This document shows, piece after piece, positions 17,521 through 26,809 of a stretch of DNA of 64,000 nucleotides (the stretch's first letter is position 1; each line of letters begins with the position of its first letter). The translations under genes were made by a program, and so were the position numbers. Source of the DNA: Flavobacteriia bacterium (GTDB lineage Bacteria; Bacteroidota; Bacteroidia; Flavobacteriales; Weeksellaceae). Where the stretch lies: contig JAECQR010000002.1 in assembly GCA_015999765.1 (NCBI GenBank), positions 501,768 through 565,767 on the forward strand. Direction: 5' to 3'. Below the pieces are notes generated by a model, which made no database searches, was not told the origin of the DNA, and was given only the letters and a program-made list of their open reading frames with translations.

Positions 17521-19950
17521 ATGGAAGCCACCTATATTGAAACCCAACAGATTTCTTTTCAGGATTTTAAAAACCAGATTTTAGCTGATTATAAACTCGG
17601 TAGAATTTCGCGCGAAATGTCCTATTTGGGACGTCGTGAAGTTTTAACCGGCAAAGCAAAGTTCGGTATTTTCGGCGACGGGAAAGAGCTTCCGCAACTC
17701 GCAATGGCTAAGGTCTTTAAAAATGGTGACTTCCGCTCCGGATATTACCGGGACCAAACTTTCGCTATGGCAATTGATGCTGTAACCGTAGAAAGTTTTT
17801 TTGCTCAGTTATACGCAGATACAAGTGTTGAGCGCGAACCCGCTTCTGCCGGTCGCCAGATGAATGGTCATTATGCGACCCGAAGTCTGAACGAAGACGG
17901 CAGCTGGAAGAACTTAATGGAACAAAAAAATATTTCATCCGATATTTCACCAACTGCAGGACAAATGCCAAGGCTTTTAGGTCTTGCTTTGGCTTCCAAA
18001 GTTTATAAATCTGTAAAATTTGAGGGTTCAGAAAAATTTTCCAACAACGGAAATGAAGTTGCTTTCGGCACAATTGGTGATGCATCAACAGCTGAGGGAC
18101 ATTTCTGGGAGGCTTTGAATGCTGCCTGTGCTTTGCAGGTTCCGATGATTGTTTCTATTTGGGATGATGGTTACGGAATTTCTGTTCCGACTCAAAACCA
18201 GCGTGCTAAAGCAGATATAGCTGAAATGCTTTCCGGCTTTCAAAGAACAGAAGGTCAGAATCAGGGATGCGAAATCATTCAGGTTAAAGCCTGGGATTAC
18301 CCTTCGCTTCTTGATGCTTACGCAAGGGCAGAACATTTTGCGAGAACTGAAAGTGTTCCTGTTGTGGTTCATGTTGTAGAAGTTACACAGCCTCAAGGAC
18401 ATTCCACATCGGGATCGCACGAGAGATATAAAAATGAAGAACGCCTGAAATGGGAAGGTGAATTTGACGGTTTGAACAAATTCAGGGAATGGATTCTCAA
18501 TTATTCTATTGAAATTGAAGGAAAGGACGAACAGCTTGCAACCGCTGAGGAACTTGATCTTATTAATGAAGAAGCGAAGAAATTTGTAAAAGAAGGTCAG
18601 AAAAAAGCTTGGGAAGACTATCAACGATCCATTACCGTTTTAAAAGATTCAGTGATTCCATTAGTTGAGAATTTAAAAGACCGGAACGCAGAAATCACCG
18701 CTGAACTTGATAAATTTAATAAGATCATTGCGGTGGCGAAACGTGATATCTTCCATTTGGTAAGAAAGTCATTACTCCTTACAAGGTGCAATGAATCAGC
18801 AGAGAGAAAAGCTCTTCAGAATAAATTTAAAGAAATTTTTGCGACTGAGAAAGACAATTACTCTTCGCATTTATATTCTCAGTCTCAGTGGAAAACAACG
18901 AATATAAAAGAAATTCCTCCTGTTTTTTCTCAAAATTCAGAGAATGTTGACGGAAGAGTTGTTGTAAGAAATAACTTCGATAAAATATTCGAAAAATATC
19001 CTGAAACGCTGGTTTTCGGTGAAGATGCCGGAAATATCGGTGACGTAAACCAAGGTTTAGAAGGTCTACAGGAAAAATATGGCGAACTTCGAATTGCAGA
19101 CACCGGAATTCGTGAAGCCACTATCCTCGGACAAGGAATTGGTATGGCAATGCGCGGACTCAGACCGATTGCAGAAATCCAGTATCTCGACTACATCCTG
19201 TATTGTTTACAGGGAATGAGCGATGATTTAGCCACCGTTCAGTACCGTACAAAAGGTGGGCAAAAAGCTCCGGTAATTATCAGGACACGTGGCCACAGGC
19301 TCGAAGGTGTTTGGCATTCCGGTTCACCGATGGCTGGAATCATCAATCTTTCAAAAGGAATTCTGGTTCTTGTTCCACGAAACTTGACCAAAGCTGCAGG
19401 ATTTTACAACACGATGCTTCAGAGTGATGAACCAGCCGTAATCGTGGAATGTCTGAACGGTTACCGTTTAAAAGAAAAACAGCCTGATAACCTCGGAGAA
19501 TTCACTGTTCCTGTCGGTAAAATTGAAGTAACCAAGGAAGGAAAAGATGTAACGTTAGTGACATACGGATCCACATGGAGAATCGTAATGGAAGCAGCTG
19601 AGGAACTTGAAAAAATCGGTATTTCTGCCGAAGTAATTGATATTCAGTCATTAATACCTTTTGATCTCAGTCACGACATTGCTGAAAGTGTAAAGAAAAC
19701 TAACCGTTTGGTGGTAATTGACGAAGATGTGGAAGGCGGAACATCTGCTTTTATTCTTCAACAGATTCTCGAGAAACAGAAAGCTTTCAGATTTTTAGAC
19801 TCAGACCCTTTAACAATTTGTGCAGAAAACCACAGACCTGCTTATGCAAGTGACGGCGATTATTTCAGCAAACCAAGTGTGGATGATATGGTCGAAAAAG
19901 TATATGCGATGTTTAATGAAATTAATCCGGCTCAGTTTCCGGCGATATAG
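17521..19950 (+). CDS. 2-oxoacid dehydrogenase E1, alpha and beta subunits fused
   Basis: The 809-residue protein is the thiamine-diphosphate E1 component of a 2-oxoacid dehydrogenase complex, most likely the branched-chain (2-oxoisovalerate) type. The alpha part (about residues 1-460) has YRDQTFAMAI, the ThDP-binding stretch GDASTAEGHFWEALNAA ending DDGYGIS, and the loop GHSTSGSHERYK. The beta part (about 470-809) has VFGEDAGNIGDVNQG, RIADTGIREATILGQGIGMAMRG, IQYLDYI and VIDEDVEGGTS. In many bacteria these are two genes; the fusion is standard in Bacteroidota. The start at 17521 removes 40 unlikely residues that would overlap the preceding terminator. E3 is 0.8 kb downstream; no E2 is in the window. 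Confidence 0.88.
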   Translation: MEATYIETQQISFQDFKNQILADYKLGRISREMSYLGRREVLTGKAKFGIFGDGKELPQLAMAKVFKNGDFRSGYYRDQTFAMAIDAVTVESFFAQLYADTSVEREPASAGRQMNGHYATRSLNEDGSWKNLMEQKNISSDISPTAGQMPRLLGLALASKVYKSVKFEGSEKFSNNGNEVAFGTIGDASTAEGHFWEALNAACALQVPMIVSIWDDGYGISVPTQNQRAKADIAEMLSGFQRTEGQNQGCEIIQVKAWDYPSLLDAYARAEHFARTESVPVVVHVVEVTQPQGHSTSGSHERYKNEERLKWEGEFDGLNKFREWILNYSIEIEGKDEQLATAEELDLINEEAKKFVKEGQKKAWEDYQRSITVLKDSVIPLVENLKDRNAEITAELDKFNKIIAVAKRDIFHLVRKSLLLTRCNESAERKALQNKFKEIFATEKDNYSSHLYSQSQWKTTNIKEIPPVFSQNSENVDGRVVVRNNFDKIFEKYPETLVFGEDAGNIGDVNQGLEGLQEKYGELRIADTGIREATILGQGIGMAMRGLRPIAEIQYLDYILYCLQGMSDDLATVQYRTKGGQKAPVIIRTRGHRLEGVWHSGSPMAGIINLSKGILVLVPRNLTKAAGFYNTMLQSDEPAVIVECLNGYRLKEKQPDNLGEFTVPVGKIEVTKEGKDVTLVTYGSTWRIVMEAAEELEKIGISAEVIDIQSLIPFDLSHDIAESVKKTNRLVVIDEDVEGGTSAFILQQILEKQKAFRFLDSDPLTICAENHRPAYASDGDYFSKPSVDDMVEKVYAMFNEINPAQFPAI

Positions 19951-19969
19951 ATTTTAATATATAGGGATA

Positions 19970-20000
19970 AAAAAAGCAAACTTCGGTTTGCTTTTTTTTG
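19970..20000 (+). terminator. Rho-independent terminator with TTCG loop
   Basis: An A-rich stem ending GCAAAC, a TTCG tetraloop, GTTTGC and an eight-base T run follow the E1 gene. Confidence 0.9.
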
Positions 20001-20038
20001 TGCACTATTCTTGCATTGCTTCGTGAAATTTAAATTTT

Positions 20039-20653
20039 ATGAAAAAGATATTTGTTCCGCTTATAGCCTCACTCTTAGCTGTTTCATGTAGCAAGACTGA
20101 AACTAAAATTCAGGATCATTCAACAGAGCAGAATCAGAAAAATGAAACTAAGAACGAAATGGTTGCGCTTATGGATGAAATGATGGATGAAATGCACAGT
20201 GAAAAATCTACAGGGAATAATGATGTAGATTTTGCTAAGATGATGATTGAGCACCATAAGGGAGCAGTTGAAATGTCAGAACTTCTTTTAGAGAAAGGCC
20301 AAAATGAAGAATTGAAAACATTTGCCCGCAAAGTTATTGCTGCACAGGATCAAGAAATTGGCTTGATGAAAAAGTTTGAAAATCAAACCGAAGTTTCACC
20401 CGACAGCAATATTTTTCAACAGGAACTCAATCAGTCTATGGGCGCGATGATGAATAAAAACATTAAAATCCATAATGATATTGATAAAGATTACGCCGAA
20501 CAGATGATTCCACATCATCAAAGCGCGGTTGATATGGCCAAAGTTTATCTGAAATACGGTAAGCAAAAGGATTTGTTGAAATTGTGCGATGATATTGTTA
20601 ATACGCAGACTTCAGAAATTCAACAATTAAAGACTTGGCTCACTGCAAATTAA
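20039..20653 (+). CDS. DUF305 lipoprotein
   Basis: A 204-residue lipoprotein with lipobox AVSC (Cys17). The mature part has a charged linker and a duplicated DUF305 motif: MMIEHHKGAVEMSELLLEKG and MIPHHQSAVDMAKVYLKYG. The two His-His pairs and the Met-rich segment (MDEMMDEMHSEK, MGAMMNK) are typical and suggest a metal-binding, ferritin-like four-helix fold; copper is often proposed but is not shown here. It is likely attached to the periplasmic side of a membrane. Single-gene unit between two terminated genes. Confidence 0.85.
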   Translation: MKKIFVPLIASLLAVSCSKTETKIQDHSTEQNQKNETKNEMVALMDEMMDEMHSEKSTGNNDVDFAKMMIEHHKGAVEMSELLLEKGQNEELKTFARKVIAAQDQEIGLMKKFENQTEVSPDSNIFQQELNQSMGAMMNKNIKIHNDIDKDYAEQMIPHHQSAVDMAKVYLKYGKQKDLLKLCDDIVNTQTSEIQQLKTWLTAN

Positions 20654-20751
20654 ATTAATGATATGAATTAACTCAGGCTACCGCCGTAAAAAAGGAATGT
20701 GATGCATTCCTTGAAAAAAATTCCGTAAATTCGCGTTAAATTTTTTAACAC

Positions 20752-22143
20752 ATGAACTACGATATTATTGTCATCGGAAGTGGCCCAGGTGGATATGTAA
20801 CCGCGATCAGAGCTGCACAACTGGGTTTTAAAACCGCCATCATTGAAAAGGAAAATTTAGGCGGGATCTGCCTGAACTGGGGCTGTATCCCAACCAAAGC
20901 TTTGCTGAAGTCGGCACACGTTTTCAATTATTTAAAACACACCGAAGATTACGGTTTGAATAAAATTGAAAATCCAGGGTTCGATTTTTCGAAAGTAATC
21001 CAGAGAAGTAGAGGTGTAGCAACCAAAATGAGCGGAGGGATTTCTTTCCTGATGAAGAAAAACAAAATCGATGTCATCATGGGAACTGCTAAAGTTCAGA
21101 AAGGCAAAAAAGTTTCTGTAACAGATAAAGACGGAAAAACTACTGAGTATTCCGGTGAACACATCATCATCGCTACCGGAGCACGATCCAGAGAACTTCC
21201 AAATCTTCCCCAGGATGGCGTGAAAGTGATCGGATACCGTCAGGCGCTGAATCTTCCTTCGCAACCTAAATCAATGATTGTTGTGGGTTCAGGTGCAATC
21301 GGTGTTGAGTTTGCTGATTTCTATAATTCAATGGGAACTAAAGTGACCATCGTTGAATTTATGCCAACCGTGGTTCCTGTTGAAGACGAAGAAATCTCAA
21401 AACATCTTGAAAAATCCCTGAAAAAATCAGGCATTGAAATCATGACGAACGCTTCTGTTGAAAGCGTTGATACAAGTGGAGAAGGTGTAAAAGCTAACGT
21501 AAAAACCGCGACTGGAAACATTACACTTGAAGCTGATATTCTACTTTCTGCTGTTGGAATTGCTGCAAACATAGAGGGACAAGGATTTGAGGAGGTTGGA
21601 ATTCAAACTGAAAAAGGCCGTGTTTTAGTTAACGAATGGTACGAAACTTCAGTTCCGGGATATTATGCAATCGGTGATATTCTCCCAACCCAAGCGCTGG
21701 CTCACGTAGCTTCTGCAGAAGGAATTACCTGTGTGGAGAAAATCAAAGGTCTTCATGTAGAGAAAATCGACTACGGCAATATTCCGGGATGTACATATTG
21801 CCATCCGGAAGTCGCTTCAGTTGGTCTTACTGAAAAGCAGGCGAAAGAAAAAGGTTACGAAATTAAAGTAGGTAAATTCCCGCTTTCTGCAAGTGGGAAA
21901 GCAACCGCAAACGGAAATACCGATGGTTTCATTAAAGTGATTTTCGATGCGAAATACGGAGAATGGCTCGGTTGTCACATGATTGGCGAGGGCGTTACCG
22001 ATATGATTGCGGAAGCAGTTGTCGCGAGAAAACTTGAAACGACAGGCCACGAAATCATTAAATCTATTCACCCGCACCCGACCGTTTCAGAAGCGATCAT
22101 GGAAGCAGCAGCAGCAGCTTACGGCGAAGTGATTCATATTTAA
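20752..22143 (+). CDS. lpdA: Dihydrolipoyl dehydrogenase (E3)
   Basis: A 463-residue FAD enzyme that reoxidises dihydrolipoamide in 2-oxoacid dehydrogenase complexes with NAD. Seen: FAD motif GSGPGGYVTAIRAAQ, the redox disulfide Cys40/Cys45 in GGICLNWGCIPTK, the NAD motif VGSGAIGVEFADFYNSMG, the second FAD motif YAIGDI, and the C-terminal HPHPTVSE that supplies the active-site His-Glu pair. Full length. It probably serves several complexes, including the fused E1 encoded just upstream (separated by the DUF305 gene). A terminator follows. Confidence 0.93.
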   Translation: MNYDIIVIGSGPGGYVTAIRAAQLGFKTAIIEKENLGGICLNWGCIPTKALLKSAHVFNYLKHTEDYGLNKIENPGFDFSKVIQRSRGVATKMSGGISFLMKKNKIDVIMGTAKVQKGKKVSVTDKDGKTTEYSGEHIIIATGARSRELPNLPQDGVKVIGYRQALNLPSQPKSMIVVGSGAIGVEFADFYNSMGTKVTIVEFMPTVVPVEDEEISKHLEKSLKKSGIEIMTNASVESVDTSGEGVKANVKTATGNITLEADILLSAVGIAANIEGQGFEEVGIQTEKGRVLVNEWYETSVPGYYAIGDILPTQALAHVASAEGITCVEKIKGLHVEKIDYGNIPGCTYCHPEVASVGLTEKQAKEKGYEIKVGKFPLSASGKATANGNTDGFIKVIFDAKYGEWLGCHMIGEGVTDMIAEAVVARKLETTGHEIIKSIHPHPTVSEAIMEAAAAAYGEVIHI

Positions 22144-22162
22144 GATTACTATTTTAGTAAAC

Positions 22163-22192
22163 AAAACCACAGTTCAGGCTGTGGTTTTTTTG
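22163..22192 (+). terminator. Rho-independent terminator
   Basis: A 10-bp stem AAAACCACAG / CTGTGGTTTT around TTCAGG with a T run ends lpdA. Confidence 0.9.
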
Positions 22193-22229
22193 TGTCCAAA
22201 AATTCTTATCTTAACAAAAAAATTACCCC

Positions 22230-24173
22230 ATGAATTACAAATACTTTTTTCCGGTCCTGTTGTTTTCGGGAACGCTGTTTTTCAGCCAGTCTAAAAGCGA
22301 TATCATCGTTCCGAACGAAAACCTGATTACCGAAAACATTCCTGCAATTCCAAAAAGCCTGAGCGAGAAAATCAAAAAATACTCTGAAAGCCGCGGCGCA
22401 AATTTCACCGCCATTCATCCCAACGGAAAAGAACTGATCATGGTGACCAGATTTGCTTCCACCAATCAGCTGCACAAACTTTCTCAGCCAATGGGCGCCA
22501 GAAAACAGCTTACTTTTTTTGATGAACCAGTCAATTCCGCAGATTATGAACCTACAAAAGGTGAATATCTGGTTTATTCCAAAGACATCGGAGGAAACGA
22601 ATTCGGACAGCTCTTTAAACTTGATTTGAAAACCATGGAATCTAAACTGCTTACCGATGGCGGAAGATCACAAAACGGCGGTATGACCTGGAAAAAAGAC
22701 GGTTCAGGATTTTATTTTTCCTCTACAAAAAGAAATGGCGGCGACCGTGATATTTATTTTATGAATCCTCTTAAGCCCGGGGATACGAAGCTCGTTCTTG
22801 AACTGAAAGGGGGAGGCTGGGGAATTAATGATATTTCCGATGACGGCAAAAAGCTGATTATCGGTGAATATGTTTCTGCAAACGAATCTCATCTTTATCT
22901 TTTTGATACAGAAACCAAAAAACTGGAATCGATTACTAACCGAAACGAAAAACAGATTGTACAGGGAAGCGCGAGATTCAGCAAAAATGCTGACGAAATA
23001 TGGTACGTAACCGACCGTGACAACGAGTTTGACCGTTTGGCGTCAATGCATCTTAAAACAAAAAAAATTGAATACTTTACCAGTTTAATTCCATGGGAGG
23101 TGTCTAATTATACGCTTTCCAAAGATAAATCAAAAATCGTTTTTGAAACTAATGAAGGAGGTTTGAATAAACTGTATCAAATGGATACAGCTTCAAAAAA
23201 ATATTCTGAGATAAAAGGCCTTCCGGTAGGCCTAGTCAATAATTTTGAGTTCACGAATGACGGAAAATCTCTTTATTTTTCACAATCTACCTACGATTCT
23301 TCCGCAGATATTTATAAGTTAGAACTCGCTTCAAATAAAATTGAAAGATGGACCGACAGTGAACAGGGTGAAATGCAGAAAACAGATATGTCTGAACCGA
23401 AGCTGATTGAGTGGAACAGTTTCGATGGGATGAAAATTACAGGGTTTTATTATCCGGTATCTAAAAAGTTTACCGGCAAAAGACCCGTTCTGATCAATAT
23501 CCACGGCGGTCCGGAAGGGCAGTCGATGGCGTCATCACTTGGTTCCGGTAATTATTACACCAACGAAATGGGAGTTGCTTTAATCTATCCGAATGTGCGG
23601 GGGTCCTCAGGTTTTGGTAAAACATATATTGCCAGTGATAATGGTTTTAACAGAATGAATTCGGTAAAAGATATCGGCTCTTTACTAGACTGGATTGCGA
23701 AACAGCCGGAACTCGATAAAGACCGGATTATGATTATGGGCGGCAGTTACGGCGGTTTTATGACGCTGGCAACCGCTTACGAATATGCTGACAGAATCAG
23801 ATGTTCAGTAGATATTGTTGGGATTTCAGATTTTAATACTTTTCTTAAAAATACCGAAGAATACCGCCGTGATCTGAGAAGAGTAGAGTACGGCGACGAG
23901 CGTGATCCGAAAATGAGTGCATTCTTCACGAAAATAGCACCGCTGAACAATACTGATAAAATTAAAAAGCCTATGTTCATCATTCAGGGAACCAACGATC
24001 CGCGGGTTCCGGTAACGGAAGCGACGCAGATGCGTGATAAACTGAAAGCACAGGGAAATACGGTGTGGTATCTTGAAGCGAAGAATGAAGGACACGGTTT
24101 CCGTAAAAAAGAAAATGTAGATTTCCAGCGCCTCGCGGTTATCCGTTTTATGGAAGAATATCTTTTAAAATAA
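22230..24173 (+). CDS. Secreted S9 family prolyl oligopeptidase-like peptidase
   Basis: A 647-residue serine peptidase with a signal peptide (MNYKYFFPVLLFSGTLFFSQ). Residues about 40-390 form a beta-propeller made of WD40/TolB-like blades (for example YEPTKGEYLVYSKDIGG, GGMTWKKDGSGFYFSSTKRNGGDRDIY). The C-terminal alpha/beta-hydrolase has the nucleophile Ser506 in GGSYGGF, Asp590 in GTNDPRVP and His622 in NEGHGF. The layout fits acylaminoacyl- or dipeptidyl-peptidases of the S9 family that cleave short peptides in the periplasm. The exact specificity cannot be read from the sequence. Terminators on both sides make it a single-gene unit. Confidence 0.9.
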   Translation: MNYKYFFPVLLFSGTLFFSQSKSDIIVPNENLITENIPAIPKSLSEKIKKYSESRGANFTAIHPNGKELIMVTRFASTNQLHKLSQPMGARKQLTFFDEPVNSADYEPTKGEYLVYSKDIGGNEFGQLFKLDLKTMESKLLTDGGRSQNGGMTWKKDGSGFYFSSTKRNGGDRDIYFMNPLKPGDTKLVLELKGGGWGINDISDDGKKLIIGEYVSANESHLYLFDTETKKLESITNRNEKQIVQGSARFSKNADEIWYVTDRDNEFDRLASMHLKTKKIEYFTSLIPWEVSNYTLSKDKSKIVFETNEGGLNKLYQMDTASKKYSEIKGLPVGLVNNFEFTNDGKSLYFSQSTYDSSADIYKLELASNKIERWTDSEQGEMQKTDMSEPKLIEWNSFDGMKITGFYYPVSKKFTGKRPVLINIHGGPEGQSMASSLGSGNYYTNEMGVALIYPNVRGSSGFGKTYIASDNGFNRMNSVKDIGSLLDWIAKQPELDKDRIMIMGGSYGGFMTLATAYEYADRIRCSVDIVGISDFNTFLKNTEEYRRDLRRVEYGDERDPKMSAFFTKIAPLNNTDKIKKPMFIIQGTNDPRVPVTEATQMRDKLKAQGNTVWYLEAKNEGHGFRKKENVDFQRLAVIRFMEEYLLK

Positions 24174-24195
24174 ATTTTACATCTGAAAACATCTT

Positions 24196-24223
24196 AGCCA
24201 TTTCTTCCGGAGATGGCTTTTTA
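24196..24223 (+). terminator. Rho-independent terminator
   Basis: Stem AGCCAT / ATGGCT with additional inner pairs around TTCCGG and a T-rich tail follows the S9 peptidase gene. Confidence 0.75.
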
Positions 24224-24283
24224 TTTGTGCATAGAGCGTATTTCAGGAATCTTTCTTTATTTTTGACTTACAAATTTTTTTAA

Positions 24284-25069
24284 ATGTATAATTTAGGTCT
24301 TGCCCTTTGTGGCGGCGGTTCGAAGGGTATTGCACATGCAGGGGTTATAAAACTTCTAAACGAAAAAGGAATTGTACCCGATGTTCTGGCCGGAACCAGC
24401 GCCGGCGCAATCGTGGCGACCATGTACGCTGCAGGGAAGACTCCTGAAGAAATCGTAGAATTTTTTAAATCCGTCTATTTTTTTAAATGGAATCATTTTG
24501 CATTCCGCAAGCCAGGCGGTTTCATTCAGTCTGATGTTTTCGGAAAATATCTCAAACCCATTTTTAAAGACAGGAAACTGGAAGATCTTGATAAAAAGGT
24601 ATTTGTTACCGCAACCAATATCATTTCAGGTAAGTTGGAAGTCTTCGGTGGCGAGGTAAAAGTCGTAGATGCGGTTATTGCTTCCTGTGCCGTACCCATG
24701 GTTGCAACGCCGTACAGGATTGGGAATCATCTGTACAGCGATGGCGGAATTCTGAATAATTTTCCAGTGGATGTTCTGAAATATGTGAGCAGAAAAAACA
24801 TTGGAGTTTATTTTTCTCAGCAGAAAACTATTGACGAAAGCAGTCTCAGGAATCTTTTTGATATTACCGCTAGGGCTTATGACATCATGACTACTCAGGC
24901 TGAATTGGGCAAAATTGCGAACTGCGACTGGCTTATTAATCCAGCAGAACTCCAGAAATATAAAATGTTTGAAACAAAGGTCGAAAGGATGAATGAAATC
25001 TTCGGGATCGGTTACAAAACTGCTGCCGAAAGTTATGAATTACACAAAAATATACTGGGGGTAAATTAG
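24284..25069 (+). CDS. Patatin-like phospholipase
   Basis: A 261-residue cytosolic or membrane-associated lipid hydrolase. The oxyanion loop is GGGSKGIAHAG near residues 9-18, the nucleophile is Ser39 in GTSAG, and the catalytic Asp153 is in SDGGIL, giving the Ser-Asp dyad of patatins (RssA-like subgroup). It probably releases fatty acids from phospholipids or other acyl esters. The last 30 bp overlap the 3' end of the convergent diacylglycerol kinase gene, so the two messages are antisense at their ends. Confidence 0.9.
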   Translation: MYNLGLALCGGGSKGIAHAGVIKLLNEKGIVPDVLAGTSAGAIVATMYAAGKTPEEIVEFFKSVYFFKWNHFAFRKPGGFIQSDVFGKYLKPIFKDRKLEDLDKKVFVTATNIISGKLEVFGGEVKVVDAVIASCAVPMVATPYRIGNHLYSDGGILNNFPVDVLKYVSRKNIGVYFSQQKTIDESSLRNLFDITARAYDIMTTQAELGKIANCDWLINPAELQKYKMFETKVERMNEIFGIGYKTAAESYELHKNILGVN

Positions 25070-25396
25070 CAGCCCTATAATTACTGCGGCTACTGCTAAG
25101 AGTAACACGGCGCCGGCCGAAATGTCCTTGATGAGACCAATGTTTTTATCGAATTCCGGATGTACGAAATCACATAACTTTTCTATTGCAGTGTTCAGCA
25201 TTTCGGCACTTAAAACTGCAAAACAGACAAGAAAAATAATTGAGGCATGCTCCGGGGAAAGTCTTAGATAGACAATTAGAAACAGGTTGATCAAGAGCGC
25301 CAGAACTTCAAGCTGAAAATTGCGCTCCGATCTCAGCATCCGGATGATGCCGTGCAGGGAATTCAGGACACTTTTGTGGAATGCGGGTTTTCTCAT
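25040..25396 (-). CDS. dgkA: Diacylglycerol kinase (DgkA family)
   Basis: A 118-residue membrane protein with an amphipathic N-terminus, then three membrane helices. The active-site motif appears as ERNFQLE (first helix side) and SAEMLNTAIEKLCD, the E-x-x-N-T-A-I-E box of prokaryotic DgkA. It phosphorylates diacylglycerol or undecaprenol at the inner membrane. Its start codon shares one base with the stop codon of the upstream M28 peptidase gene (TAATG), which indicates translational coupling. The 3' end overlaps the patatin gene. Confidence 0.88.
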   Translation of the reverse strand: MRKPAFHKSVLNSLHGIIRMLRSERNFQLEVLALLINLFLIVYLRLSPEHASIIFLVCFAVLSAEMLNTAIEKLCDFVHPEFDKNIGLIKDISAGAVLLLAVAAVIIGLLIYPQYIFV

Positions 25397-26760
25397 TACC
25401 AGTTTTTATCGATCATATAAATTAGCTGACTCATTGCTACAGCGCCCAGAAGCAGTTCGCGGTGGTTTACTTTATCGAACGTGTCCTCCTCGGAATGATG
25501 AATTTCAAAATAACGCTGAGAGTCAGGAACAAGCTCTGCTAAAGGAACTCCAAGTTTTCTCATCGGTTCAATATCTGTTCCGGCATACTGAAGTTCAAAA
25601 TTATGAAGACCGTACGGGAGAAAAAGATGACGCCAGGACTGTATCTGTGCACGCTTATCGGCATCCATCACTAATGCTATTCCTCTGGGTGTAAATCCGC
25701 CCCCGTCACTTTCGATCGCAAAAATATGCTTCTCATTTTTCTTCTGGATGTTGTCTGCGTAGGTATTTCCGCCGCGTACGCCATTTTCTTCGTTGGCAAA
25801 ACACACCACCCGAAGCGTATGATTATTTTTTAAACCCAGTTTTTTAAAGGTTCTGAGGACTTCGATACTTTGTACAATCCCAGCTCCATCGTCATGCGCA
25901 CCTTCGCCCACATCCCATGAGTCCAGGTGACCGCTTACCACGATCACTTTACTGTCTTTATGGCCTGTGATTTCACCAATTACCGAATGGGTAAGTTTTT
26001 CTCCTTTCATTCCACAGTTAGAATTCAGTTTGGCTACAATTTTCTGGGTTTTCAAAGCTTTCTCTAACTCGTCAGCACTTTTGGGCCCGATAGCAACCGC
26101 AGGAATTTTTACCGTATCGTCCTGATCATAACGCATCATGCCGGTATGCGGAACATCATCAACTGCGGAAGAAAGGGACCGTATTATCACGGCTTTCGCT
26201 CCTTTTTTTCCTGCCCATGAGGCAGCGAAGCGACGATAGATTCCTGCATCGCCGTAAGCCTGACCGGTATTGATAAAAGTTTGGTTAAATGCGTAATTAA
26301 AAAATACAATTTTTCCTGCCACCGCGCTTGCCGGCAGCCTGTCGAATTCATCCTTATTTTTCACAAAAATAATTTCAGCTTCTACATCTTTGCCTTTCGT
26401 ACCTTCAGAATTTCCTAAAGACAGCATTCTGAGTGCTTTCCAGTTCCCTTTTCCAGCCTTGATATAAAGTGATTCTTTGCCTCTCTCCCAAACCGGAACC
26501 ATTACTTCTTCCTTCCACACTTTATCAGCGCCGGCTTCCTTCAGTTTCTGTACTGCCCAATCCGTCGAACGCTCATACGATGCGGAACCGCTTAGCCGTT
26601 GACCGATATTTTGGGTAAGATCACGGAGATTTTCATACGCAGTGCTGTGAACCAATATTTCGTCGGAAATATTTTTGAATTGGATGGAATCCTGCGTGGT
26701 TTGTGAAAATAAAAATCCGCCCAGAAAGAGCGGAAGTATTTTGAGGAGAATCTGTTTCAT
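25396..26760 (-). CDS. M28 family zinc metallopeptidase (PGCP-like)
   Basis: A 454-residue exported peptidase with a signal peptide (MKQILLKILPLFLGGFLFSQ). A protease-associated insert lies around residues 130-240. The dinuclear zinc site is visible: His in VSGHLDSWD, Asp in HDDGAGI, the Glu pair in ANEENGVRGG, Asp in ESDGGG and His in EIHHSEEDT. The layout is that of plasma glutamate carboxypeptidase/aminopeptidase S relatives of family M28, which cleave peptides or dipeptides in the periplasm. It is translationally coupled to dgkA downstream, though a functional link is unclear. Confidence 0.9.
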   Translation of the reverse strand: MKQILLKILPLFLGGFLFSQTTQDSIQFKNISDEILVHSTAYENLRDLTQNIGQRLSGSASYERSTDWAVQKLKEAGADKVWKEEVMVPVWERGKESLYIKAGKGNWKALRMLSLGNSEGTKGKDVEAEIIFVKNKDEFDRLPASAVAGKIVFFNYAFNQTFINTGQAYGDAGIYRRFAASWAGKKGAKAVIIRSLSSAVDDVPHTGMMRYDQDDTVKIPAVAIGPKSADELEKALKTQKIVAKLNSNCGMKGEKLTHSVIGEITGHKDSKVIVVSGHLDSWDVGEGAHDDGAGIVQSIEVLRTFKKLGLKNNHTLRVVCFANEENGVRGGNTYADNIQKKNEKHIFAIESDGGGFTPRGIALVMDADKRAQIQSWRHLFLPYGLHNFELQYAGTDIEPMRKLGVPLAELVPDSQRYFEIHHSEEDTFDKVNHRELLLGAVAMSQLIYMIDKNW

Positions 26761-26809
26761 GAATTGGATAATTGGTAACCAAATTTAAACAAATTTATTG
26801 AATGAGTAA

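Noticed and set aside
20692-20712. Hairpin AAGGAATG/CATTCCTT between DUF305 and lpdA genes
   Set aside because: It has no T run on either strand; it could be a leader stem but nothing supports a terminator.
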